Assembly: GCA_021292105.1 (NCBI GenBank)
Contig: CM037869.1
Location: 50,217,234 to 50,281,233 of the forward strand
Reading direction: 5' to 3'
DNA length: 64,000 nt
From: Anadara kagoshimensis
Lineage: Eukaryota > Mollusca > Bivalvia > Arcoida > Arcidae
The position numbers and the translations under genes were made by a program. Every line of letters begins with the position of its first letter. Positions within the stretch are counted from its first letter, which is position 1. A model generated the notes under the pieces. The model searched no databases. It was given only the letters and a program-made list of their open reading frames with translations, and had not been told where the DNA came from. This document shows, one piece after another, positions 20,801-32,100 of this stretch.

Positions 20801-23800
20801 GTATGTTTAAAACTCAAAGGATACAAACTTATCTCTTAATATAACTTTAAGTGCTGTAAATATAATTATAAAACTGGTATAATATGTAATTTAACCTCTG
20901 AGCCGATATCTCTGCTGGTGGCTGTGCCCCGAGGATATCACAAACCCAGTAGGCAATAATTTCGTATTATTGTCAGAAATATACTATAATTGTCTAAATT
21001 TCCTGCAAGTTAAAATTTGAAATTTCTCAAAAACTAAGGCATACTCCCTCATGCAAAATATTTCCTTTGAGGAATTGTATTCCGAAACGGCCGTCTAGTG
21101 CTGTAAATATAAAACTGGTATAATATATAATTTAACCAAAAAAGTGATTTGTTTAAAAAATACTCCAGATACATTTCACAACTGCACTATTCGCATAAAA
21201 TTTTTATTCTACAATGTTTGTATCTATATTCTATTTTTAATTATTTGAGAAAAGAGTTTTTACCTCCAAGTCAAAAATATTTCACTTATATTGAGGCGGT
21301 CAGTTCTGGGATGTTAGAGGAAACGGAAATGTTCAGAATAAAACACTAGCAATCGTCAAGCGAACTTTTTTACACTTTTGTCTTTCCCGATTCAAACCTA
21401 GGTTGAGATCCGGAAGGCAGTGCCGTAGACTTTTCTACCACTGAGTGTCCGCTAATTGTATTTAGTTTGGAATCAAACTCAAACAATAATTCATGTCCGA
21501 ATCACAATCCAGAAGCAAAGTTTGGAACGGACAAGTTACGTTAGACACGTGAACTTTTACCAGGGAAGTGAGGCCGGGTGCTCCGCCACGTGTCAAATTA
21601 AAATTGTGTGAAAGGAACATAAAACTATGGGACGTCAAATATATCTCGGACACAAGAGACCTAAAACGTATCAACAATACTATGATGACGGCCATAAAAC
21701 TTTTTGAGGGCCTTAATAAGCCTAGCTTTGCAATATCCCCGGGTCAAAGATTTATTTGCAAGCAGCATGCTTTAATGTATACAAATTCCTCGTAGAGGAA
21801 ACATGCTCTACTCTGGCGTATTAATTGGGAAACAAGTATTTCTTGATAGAATTACATTTCTATTTGTTACCTGGTGTATCGTTCTTTCTGGTAAGGTTGA
21901 AAGATCAATTCTATGGATAAAGTCAAGGGGTGCGTGAGCCTGAAATGAAACAAAATAACGTTTTGTGTATTTAGTACATCGCATAATAAAGTTAAAGAAA
22001 ACGTACAGATCCGTGTTCAAACCACAATTTTATATACTAGTTAAAACTTAAAAAACTTACAAATTCAGTTAGGTCAAACACCTGACCTGAACCTTCGCCA
22101 GTGGACTGGGGCCAGTTAGTCTAAAAGGGTTAACACCTGTCAAACTAGCTTCGCCAATTGGTATAAATCATCAAAACAAACATACTAATCCATGTCCGAA
22201 TCACAATCCAGAAGCAAAGTAAAAACTTTGGAACTGACAAGTTAGATTAGACACGTAACTTCTACCAGAAAAGTGAGGCCGGGTGCTCCGGAAGGGTAAG
22301 CACCTCCTGTTCAGCTAGCAACACCCGCCACGTATGTAATGAAAATTGTGTGAAAGGAATATGGAACTATGAGACGTCAAATATATCCAGGGCAATCCTG
22401 GACACAGAGGCATCAAACTTATCAACAATACTGTGATGACCGCCATAAAACTTTTTGAGGGCCTTGATAAGCCTAGGCTTGCAATACCCCTAAGTCAACA
22501 ATTTATTTGCAAGCAGCCTACTTCCTTATAAAATAATATTGAGAATGAAAAGAAATTGGAACTATGGAACGTCAAACATATCAAGGGTTATTTTGAAGAG
22601 ACATCATGATTATCAACAATATTGTAATGATGGCAATAGAAATTTAAGCTGTTTGAGGGCTTTGATAAGCCTAGATCTGCAGCACCCCCGAGTCAGTTAT
22701 TTCTTTGTTAGCAACGTGGTTCGGTTTTTAAAAATAATTTCACTAGTGGAACACAGGAAAAATAGATATATTGAAAAGAGAAAGTATGCGCTGAAAACTT
22801 AATGGCAAACGAGATAAGCCTATGCTAGCAATATCTCTGAGTCAACAAATCATTTATAAGCAGCTCATATGTATCTTAATAACCCACCTGTGAACATACG
22901 GTTGCTCCCACCGTTACTATGGTAGTTAGGATGACGCAGATCATAATAATGATATTCATCATTGAGTCTATATCTTCTTTTGGAAGTGACTGGTGTATAA
23001 GTCCGTACAGAAGGAAACAAATTATTGGAATTTCCGTGGACAGAATGACAAAAACTACGTGCTGAATTATCTTGTTAGCCTCCAATAAAATTGTTTTAAT
23101 GGATTCATGCTGTTGCCGCAAGTGTTCGAACTCGTTACAAACATCCTCTTGTGAGCCACTATTCACTATCTTCTGTATTCTATTCGACACAAATTTAAAT
23201 TCACAATAAAAACAGTATGAAACATGCATATAAAACATGCAAATACCAAACTGAATCATTACCACAATGGTCCGAATGATTGAAAAAATAGTCGCAAAGA
23301 TAAGTAATTTGTCGAATGGCTCGTCTTCAAATGGTGTAAAATTGGCTTTGACAATTGACCAACCCGTGATGTGTATATAAATAAGCATTATCATAATGGA
23401 AAGAATCACACTGCTTAAAATTGAAATAATCGCCATTATGATTATTTCAATAATCATCACCTTTCTCGTTTTTGACAAGTTAAAATGTACTCCGTAATCA
23501 ATGCGGTATTGTTCGAATAAATCTAAAAAATTTGGTAAATACAATGACGAAGATATAAAAAATGACACAGTTAATGCTGCACCGGCTATATAATAACACA
23601 TATACGCACAAATTCCCATAATGGTGGAGGAAATCTCTTGTATCTGTCCCAGGAGTGTGAGGAAACGAACAGTATCTGCCGCAATAAGAAATAATATTAT
23701 CATACAGTAGATCCGATGGAGCAAATCTTTTCCGTTTAAGCTGCCCTGTTTCCTTTCACAATATATTCCTGAAATTTTTAAAAACGTTATCATCGGTTTA

Positions 23801-23934
23801 AACATTTTATGTATGGATAAACTGCTTGAATCTTCCTTCTGAAAATCTCTTTCTTTGACATTTTGTATTGAAATGACAGTATTTCTTCTATAAGTATCAT
23901 TCTGTAACCCGTGCGAAACGTCAGATACCTTCAT
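17793..23934 (-). CDS. Gustatory receptor-like 7TM protein (7tm_7 superfamily)
   Basis: Four exons on the minus strand: 22888-23934, 21871-21939, 19203-19292 and 17793-17888, all joined in phase 0. They encode 433 residues, a usual length for the family. Membrane segments at roughly 74-96, 104-130, 158-188, 209-245, 288-313 and 325-347; the seventh spans exons 3-4. The cytoplasmic N-terminus and the long loop before TM5 (VSNRIQKIVNSG to LLEANKIIQ) fit the inverted topology of insect Gr/Or proteins. The C-terminal signature TYSVVMLQF (409-417) matches the TYhhhhhQF motif that defines the family. Exon 1 ends at CSQ with donor GTGGGTT; the later acceptors are pyrimidine-rich. Role inferred as a ligand-gated cation channel subunit; the ligand is unknown. 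A TIR element lies about 65 bases 5' of the start codon. No breaks seen. Confidence 0.86.
18050..18250 (+). mobile_element. SINE (head and body)
   Basis: CCGCTGGTAGTTCAGTTGGA as A box, then CCCAAGACTTGAAAATGGGA and CCAAGTACTCAGCATTACAA. It lies in the last intron of the receptor gene; the B box is poor. Confidence 0.68.
18330..18680 (+). repeat. Dispersed ~350-bp repeat, GAAGTGAGGCCGGGTGC family
   Basis: Marked by GAACTTCCACCAGGGAAGTG, GGAAGGGTAAGCACCTCCTG and AACAATACTGTGATGACGGC. Other copies: 21470-21760, 22165-22520, 28815-29020, and reversed at 41222-41500; partial copies near 8370, 22540, 24890, 28160, 37290 and 62570. Small reading frames in each copy are not conserved as proteins. 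Confidence 0.8.
18900..19200. repeat. Single copy of the ~330-bp satellite-like repeat, abutting receptor exon 3
   Basis: Same sequence as the array at 30868-32145. Its right end, AAAACTGGTATAATATGTAA, directly meets the donor of exon 3 at 19202, so the first intron bases are shared with the repeat. Further copies at 20870-21140, 36440-36930 and, reversed, 42080-42340. Confidence 0.75.
19540..20675 (-). mobile_element. Reversed copy of the CCCATGGGCCTCTTG element
   Basis: Begins AACAAGAGGCCCATGGGCCT and ends in the palindrome CTGAGCCTTTGGCTCAGG inside AGCTCATC...GGTGAGCT. It holds about four degenerate ~140-bp units with TGACCTTGACCTTTGAAC. It lies in a receptor-gene intron. Confidence 0.78.
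21470..21760 (+). repeat. Copy of the GAAGTGAGGCCGGGTGC repeat
   Basis: Shares TCATGTCCGAATCACAATCC, GGGAAGTGAGGCCGGGTGCT and AACAATACTATGATGACGGC with the copy at 18330. The middle is shortened by a deletion. Confidence 0.75.
22165..22520 (+). repeat. Copy of the GAAGTGAGGCCGGGTGC repeat
   Basis: Best-preserved copy in the window, from CATACTAATCCATGTCCGAA to CAATTTATTTGCAAGCAGCC. A decayed partial follows at 22540-22720. Confidence 0.78.
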
Positions 23935-23998
23935 CTTGAAGTTAGTGGTGAATTGTACTGCTGATGTTATGATTACCGAACGATGAATTTATATACGA

Positions 23999-24236
23999 GA
24001 CAAACAACATTGACCTGTCCGTTTGACCTTTCATCAGTATTATTCATATATGATGGTTCACTCAATACATGGCTAGTGTTAGGATTCGCAGTTAATACAT
24101 AAACATTGCACGCTTTCCGTGATGTCGATGAAATACACACATTATAGTTAAGCGTACTGGGTCATAGTAAGTATTTAAATTTAAGGTCAAGCGGACAGGT
24201 TAATGCTGGTGGGCTATACCTGTGCATATATTCTTA
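23999..24236. mobile_element. TIR element 5' of the receptor gene
   Basis: Ends ACAAACAACATTGACCTGTC and the inverse GCGGACAGGTTAATGCTGG. Inner flank TAGTGTTAGGATTCGCAGTT is shared with the copy at 34900. It starts 65 bases upstream of the ATG at 23934, so promoter or 5' untranslated sequence of the receptor gene may lie in it. Confidence 0.78.
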
Positions 24237-24419
24237 ATAGATACCATAAAAGGATGTATTCTATAAATACGAATGATGTGTTTATGTCCTCATATGCCCC
24301 AATGAATACAATGAGCTCATACACGGATATGCACTACTATTTTCAGGACAGGCCTTATAAGAGATTGTTGAATATCGAATCAATTGAAATGGCATCCCAT
24401 GTTTTTTAAAATAGGTAAA

Positions 24420-25850
24420 ATGTACAATGAGGTTGTAAAATACATCAAATATTAATCTTACTTGAAATTAAATAAACAAAGTTTGTGAAATTCCAAAGGT
24501 GCAATGCATTAACCATTTAGATATGCGACAAAAAGACACAATTAGAATTATTGAATACTATAAGATTTTTTTTTTCTGAATATTACATTAATACAAATGA
24601 TCGTGATTGTTTTACTTCCACAAAGAGTTAACATATATATCTTATATGACGTCAGGGACGTTGTTGTGGGTCCTAAACTATATGCGTTTATAAATCACAG
24701 CGAATCTCAGCAACTAGATCTGAATACAACTCCGACAATATCTAGATTAAAAATGTTTGCCAGCTAGCTTACCGATCTTGGATAGTTTTTGGCTACTCAA
24801 GTTTCCAGCTCGATTCAAGACATATATTGTATCGGTTAATTATAAGCTAAAATCAAAGCAAAACCTGTGAAATTGGGCCAAAAACGTGATATTTGCAAGT
24901 GAGAACGGGTGCTGCGGAAGGGTAAACACCTTCTGTCTATCTAGCATACACCCGTACCTTGACACCAAAATTGAGAATAAAAGGGTAATGAAATTATCGA
25001 GCTTGATGGGATATAACAAATTCAAGTATTCAAGTACTAGTGTTGAGGAGTTATATTCCGAAACGGCCGTCTGGTGATGTAAAATTTACATTCAATTTGG
25101 TATAATATCTAATATACACAGGGCGTTTTTTGATTTCAGTGATGTGTTACATATCAATATTTGTTTAAGGGTTATAAATTAGTCTTAGCTTGATTATTTT
25201 ATTCTTGCAATATGTCTGAGTCTGAATTTATTTGCAAAAAGCTTGCTTTGGTTTGTAGTGGCAACAAATTTAGCGGTTGATGTATTAACTGTAGAACAAA
25301 TACGCCATAAGCAGGAGAAACAATATATTACTGCGCAAAAAGTTAAAAAAGAAAATAATTAATAAAACATAGTCATCCCGTTTAATTTGTCATAACGCTT
25401 AAAATGTAGCTTTTCGCGGGTGTCATAATTATGATACAAGTATAGTGCCGTCCATTGCGGTAAAATTAACACTAGTGCAATATGTAATCCTAAATATATA
25501 GCAGAACCAGTTTATATTTATAGCAAAGGTATCGAAAGAGTCATGGCCTTGCTCCGATTAGTATTCGATCTCTGTTTCTCTCTTCGAGTTTTTGTTTAAA
25601 AATAAAACGCGTCTTTTATCTTCTTGTTATGTTGTAAATAATAATGGAATGTAATCTGCTGTCGTAAAGCAAGACTTTTCTCCTCTAGACCCTTATTGAA
25701 ATATATTTACTCAGGAACATAGATAATTATTGAGCATTATTGAAAATGTTTTTACAATTAGAGCTCTCTAAACATACAGAAGCAAGAGTTTTAATGCAAT
25801 TGCATACTACACACCAAATCGTATTCCCTTATGCGAAACAATAAATGATT
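24420..25850. other. AT-rich intergenic DNA
   Basis: No gene seen. 24890-25110 holds partial copies of the GAAGTGAGGCCGGGTGC and ~330-bp repeats. The remainder is unassigned. Confidence 0.5.
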
Positions 25851-25859
25851 TATAAACGA

Positions 25860-27180
25860 TAAACCGTTGTCTTGGTTACTTTGGTACTACCCTTTGTGTA
25901 CATTTCACAGAAGAACAAAGACCCCGGAAAAACCATTCTGATGGTAATCTCGTTTGTATCTAGTTTATATATAGAGTTTAATTTGCATGAGGTAATCTGT
26001 ATTAGTGAAATATTGATCGGGTTTTTACGTGATTGTCTGATGCAATTTAAGCAATTTATGAAAAAGTCAGAATTAAGCACATTAAAATTAAAAAAAAAAT
26101 AAAAGTAAGTCATGATTCTTGATGTTCCCACTTATTCAACATTAAAATTAAAAAAATAAATGTATGTCATGATTCTTGATGTTCCCTCTTTTTCAACATC
26201 AAAATTATTTTACAATTTTCAGACAAAAGACAGAAGAAGTAGTGACCTGTAATGACATTATGAGCGTTCACAGCAAATCTTATTCCCTGATGCAAAACAA
26301 AAATGATTTTAACTTCGATAAACTGTTGTCATGTTTATTTGGTACTACCCTTTGTGTACATGTTCTAAAAGAACAAAGACCCTGGAAAAACCATTCTGAT
26401 GGTGATTGCATTTGTTAATCTATTGATATATAGAGTTTAATTTGCATGAGGTAATCTGTATTAGTGAAATATTGATCGGGTTTTTACGTGATTGTCTGAT
26501 GCAATTTAAGCAATTTATGAAAATAGTCAGAATTAAGCACATTAAAATTAAAAAAAAATAAAAGTAAGTCATGATTCTTGATGTTCCCACTTATTCAACA
26601 TTAAAATTAAAAAAATTAATGTATGTCATGATTCTTGATGCTCCCACTTATTCAACATTAAAATTAAAAAAAAAAATAAATGTAAGTCATGATTCTTGAT
26701 GTTCCCACTTATTTAACATTGAAATAAAAAAAAATGTATGTCATGATTCTTGATGTTCCCTCTTTTTCAACATCAAAATTATTTTACAATTTTCAGACAA
26801 AAGACAGAAGAAGTAGTGACCTGTAATGACATTATGAGCGTTCACAGCAAATCTTATTCCCTGATGCAAAACAAAAATGTTTTTAACTTCGATAAACTGT
26901 TGTCATGTTTATTTGGTAATATCCTTTGTGTACATGTTCTAAAAGAACAAAGACCCTGGAAAAACCATTCTGATGGTGATTGCATTTGTTAATCTATTAA
27001 TATAATTTACACAAGGTTATCTGGATTGGTCAAATAATGCGATTTATTTATTGGGTTTTTACGCGATTGCCTGATGCAATTTACGCAATTTATGAATTCA
27101 GAATTCAGAGTATTAAGAACGTTAAAATTAAAAAAAAAAAGTCATAATTTCTTGATGTTCCCGCAAATTCAACCCTATGT
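25860..27180. repeat. 574-bp tandem duplication with inner ~55-bp repeats
   Basis: 26176-26418 and 26750-26992 are nearly identical at 574-bp spacing; a decayed third copy lies at 25860-26100 and a fourth at about 27000-27360. Inner units with AAGTCATGATTCTTGATGTT are repeated at 26095-26750. Both 80-residue frames inside are repeat translation; they lack any known domain. Confidence 0.85.
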
Positions 27181-27359
27181 GTACATTTCATGAAAAGGCA
27201 AATATTCAAATACTCTAGAAAACCCATTTTGATCTAATGCCATTCGTGTTGTGATTAATCTTTTAAGTTGAATATGCATCAGATAATCTGGATAAGTTAT
27301 AAAGTGTGTTTTATTGATTGTGTTTTTACGCGATGTTCTGATGCAGTTTATGATATTAA

Positions 27360-28810
27360 AAATCAATCAAATTGTTCAGTTACAGATTGTTGCATAGAAT
27401 TTTAGCTACAAATAAGTTTTTATTTGAAGTTAAAGTTAGAGATGATCAACATTGCTCTTTCTGTAAACAAATGAGGAAAATTTAAGTAATTTGTATTATC
27501 ACTGCTCATACATAATGGAATTTTGGCATGGGATAGAAAATTGGAGAACGGAAAAAATTGATAAAAACATTAAAATTGAATTAAAAGACATAATATTGGT
27601 TAAAAAGGGTAAACAGTTCAATGCAATCAACTTTATTATTAGTATTTGTTAAATTATATATATATATCAACAAAGAATGAACAACAAAACAATAAGTTTA
27701 GATCAATATATTATCAAAATTAAAATATACTTTATAATGGAGAAAAAAAAATTTAATATCCAAGGAAAACTAGACTTTTTTAACGAAACATGGAAGGGAT
27801 GGGCGAGATTATTTGAAACATAACAGAAATGTTCTTTGAATAATAATATGTTAAATACGATAGCAATGCTTTTTTTTGTTATTTTCGATTATGTAGAATG
27901 TAGACTTTTTGTGAATTTCATATCGTTATTACAAACACAAAACTTGGTTTCGTGTTTGTGGTATTATGATATAGGATTGACACACCCGAAAATGTGTGTG
28001 TGAATGTGTGAATGCAAGGTGTTATTGTCGTTGTTATTTATTCTATGTTTAAATTGAAAAAAAATTGAATTTTAAAAAAAAAATAAAATTGTGGAAGCGG
28101 GAACAAATAAGAATAAAATAAAATGTTAAAATTTATCTTGATTGATATATTCTTTTTGATCATGTCCCTTCTGGAACACCCGGCCTTACTTTCGTGATGA
28201 GGGTTCACGTGATTAAACTAATTTAGCTGCAAAGTCTATACATTCCTTTGGGATTGTAGTTTGGACATGGATCAGTATGTTTGGTTTGGATTCACAACTT
28301 GCATGCTAGATGGAGTAGTAGTGTGCTGACATTTGATAAAATAAAAGTGATGATATACATCTACATAAGGGGGATGATATTTTTAATAATAAAATTTTGA
28401 AATACTCGAGATGATTTTCAAATGATCTTTAGAGCTAAAAATGAAGTATATTTAATCCGATGTTGTAAGAATAGCATATCAGAGTTCCAATTAGACCTAA
28501 GGTTAGTGTTGCCATTGTAAAACAGGTCTTGAGGAAATTGCGCCATATTTTAAAAAACAACATGTCAATGTTGAAAATGTAATACAAGTTTAAGAAAAGA
28601 AAAGGATGTAGCAGAGCAATATCAATCGATAATGAAAAGATAGACCAATGATAGCACATTGGCAGTGTGTTTTCAGGCTTATATCTTTATTTTTAAACTC
28701 ATTTTGTCCAATGATAGCACGATGGCAATGTGTTTTCAGTCCTATATCATTATTTTTGATCTCATTTCGCATAGGACTTTTTCTACATTGAACACTGGCA
28801 CATGACGTAA
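27360..28810. other. Intergenic DNA, mostly unassigned
   Basis: AT-rich. 28150-28280 is an inverted piece of the GAAGTGAGGCCGGGTGC family. A minus-strand frame at 28435-28659 is hydrophobic (FTMATLTLGLIGTLICY) but has no recognised family, and I do not call it a gene. Confidence 0.45.
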
Positions 28811-28814
28811 TCAA

Positions 28815-29020
28815 AAACAAACATACTAATCCAAAGGAAGTGAGGCCGGGTGCTCCGGAAGGGTAAGCACCTCCTGTTAAGCTTTCTATACCCGCCACGT
28901 ATGTAATAAAATCGTGTGAAAGGAACATGGAACTATGGGGCGTCAAATATATACAGGGCAATCCTAGACACAGAGACATCAAACTTATCAACAATACTGT
29001 GATGACGGCCATAAAACTTA
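28815..29020 (+). repeat. Copy of the GAAGTGAGGCCGGGTGC repeat
   Basis: From CATACTAATCCAAAGGAAGT to GTGATGACGGCCATAAAACT; internally shortened. It ends about 90 bases downstream of the stop of the membrane-protein gene. Confidence 0.75.
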
Positions 29021-29105
29021 ATAAGCTACGTTATGTTCAGAAACAACAAAAACAAGTTCATCGTTGAAGATGTTTATTTTGTTAATAGTCTTTATATCAT
29101 TTATT

Positions 29106-32100
29106 TTACAAATATTTCCGAACAAATTTTATAAGAATATACACAACCTTGATAATATCAGATACAAATACTACCCCAAAAATTAATCCAATGAAAACAA
29201 CAGCCAAAGCCCCAGTGACTTGTGATGAAGCCCGGCTGTCTTTAGCACACGATTTCTTTCTAATGGTACTAGAGAGAATATCGGTATTTACAGATAAGTT
29301 GGCTTTTATTTGTGCTATTTCATCTTTTAACATTTCCTCTATCTGGTCATTAGTCATATTTGGATATAAAGATTTATACACAGAACGGCAGTTACATGCT
29401 TGAATGCTCTCTTCTGTCGTTGTTTCTGAAACATAAAAAAAATTTGTGTCAATTATACAGCAAGGGTGGTTTAATCAATTGGGTGTTTAGAAGTAATTAT
29501 ATCAACACAACTAGGTGTCAATTCGGTTTAAAATTTATTTTTATGAACAATTAAGAGGAAAACTGCCTAATAAAAAGTGTGATTTTATTTGACTATGTAT
29601 TATTTTTTATTATATATTTGTCGTTTGTTACTTCTACCAATACGGTAACTCAGTCGTATGTGAGAGGTCTTTGGTTCGTACCCCGGTCGTGTCTGACCAA
29701 GACTTGAACATAGGTAGTGACTTTTCTTCCTCCAAGCACTCGGTATTTCGAAAATAAAACTCCAAGGGTCATTCGGAGAAGAACTTAAAAACCGATCCTC
29801 CGTTCAAAAATCCTTGATCACTCATTGTCCTAAGAGCACTGCATCCAACTTCTACCACTTCACCTATAGATATTGAGGTTTTACCATAAGTGAAATATTC
29901 TTGACTGAGAGAGGAAAACCACATTCAATCAATCAATAAATCTTTTATTACTTATATATAAACTATGGGTTAAATTTAATATTTGAACCAAGGACATTGA
30001 TCAACACATGAGATTAGTATGTAACGCTTCATTTGAAATTTGAAAACCATACATACATAGATGTTAAACACGCAAGTGAATTCCTACACAATAGCATAAT
30101 AACTGTTAATTCGAACATAATAATTCAAAAGTCCTATTTTTTCATTTAAACAATTCTACTGACATCCGATCTATTAAACTTTGATGAAACCGTAAATTTA
30201 GTGATTTATTCCACTGGTTCTAAAATTAGATGGATGGTTCACAGGACCCAAGAAATACTAAAACTACCGACTAGACATTTTTCCCCGACGACAGACAGAC
30301 TGGTATACATGTAGCATGTTATTTCATAAATAATGATCCCACTATGTTTTTATCTCATCTATACTCTTCTTGTAACGCTCTCATTTATTCTTAATACATG
30401 CATGTCGTATTCTGGGTTTTGCCAGGTATAAATTTTTCCATTTGCAAATATATATGTTTTATTGTACTATTACATACCAACAATTTTGTCATATTGTGCT
30501 ACAAGTGTGATTCGAGAAGATTCAATGAAAATGTCGTCTGAAAAAAAAGAAAATTAGTATTATTAAATAAAAACAAACATGTCAATCAATGTTCAAATCA
30601 TAGTCCCAAACCACAAAAATAAATTCATTAAAATTAAATAGCCATTTCAATCTTAATTTTGTCTTTTTTGTAAGGTTGCCACGCTTTGTTTCGCTTCTAA
30701 CTATGTTGGTCGTTTAGACATGTATGTTGATATTAACCTTTCGAGGAAACCGATAAGACTACTGTATTTCCATAAATTATTGACTTTAATTGAAAATGTT
30801 TCCATTTAACTATTAATAAAACGCATTTAAAATGCTCTGACCTAACCAAATTATATTTGCCCGAGATGCCCCGAGGATATCACAAACTCAGTAGGCAATA
30901 ACTTCGTATTATTGTCAGAGATATACTAAAATTGCAAGTTAAAATTTGAAATTTCTCAAAAACTAAGGGATACTCCCTCATGCAATGTATTTCCTTAGCT
31001 TAATTTGGTAAAATATATTTGGGTCCCTTGGGTAGCTTTTCAACATCTTCAAAATAATTTTGGTTTCATAATTTTGGTCCAAGCACTAATGATGAGGAAT
31101 TTCATTCCGAAAGGGCCCTCTTGTGATGTAAATATAAAACTGGTATAATATGTAATTTAAACTCCTGAGCCGATATCTCTGCTGGTGCCCCGAGGATATC
31201 ACAAACTCGGTAGGCAATAATTTCGTATTATTGCCAGAAATAATAATTGTCTAAATTTCCTGCAAGTTAAAACTGAAATTTCTCAAAAACTAAGGTATAC
31301 TCCCTCATGCAAAGTATTTCCTTAGCTTACTTTGGTAAAATATATTTTGGTCCTTTGGGTAGCTTTTCAACATATTCAAAAAAAATTTGGTTTTATAATT
31401 TTGATCCAAGCACTACTGATGTGGAATTGTATTCCGAAACGGCCGTCTAGTGATGTAAATATAAAACTGGTATAATATGTAATTTAAACCCCTGAGCCGA
31501 TATCTCTGCTGGTTGCTGGTGCCCCGAGGATATCACAAACTCAGTAGGCAATAATTTCGTACTATTGTCAGAAATATACTATTATTGTCTAAATTTCCTG
31601 CAAGTTTAAATTTGAAATTTCGCAAAAACTAAGGTATACTCCCTCAGGCAAAGTTTTTCCTTAGCTTAATTTGGTAAAATATATTTTGGTCCTTTGGGAA
31701 GCTTTTCAACATCTGCGAAATAATTTTGGTTTCATATTTTTGGTCCAAGCACTACTGATTCGGAATTGTATTCCAAAACGGCCGTCTAGTGCTGTAAATA
31801 TAAAACTGGTATAATATGTAATTTAAATTCCTGAGTCGATGTCTCCGCTGGTGGCTGGTGCCCCGAGGATATCATAAACTCAGTAGGCAATAATTTCGTA
31901 TTATTGTCAGAATTATACTATAATTGTCTAAATTTCCTGCAGGTTAAAATTTGAAATTTCTCAAAAACTAAGGTATACTCCCTCATGCAAAGTATTTCCT
32001 TAGCTTAATTTGCTAAAATATATTTTGGTCTTTTGGGTAGCTTTTCAACATCTTCAAAATAATTTTGGTCCAAGCACTACTGATGTGGAATTGTATTCCA

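Noticed and set aside
26176-26992. Two nearly identical 80-residue frames as a duplicated gene pair
   Set aside because: They sit in a 574-bp tandem duplication of AT-rich DNA, have no domain, signal or splice context, and the third copy is not open.
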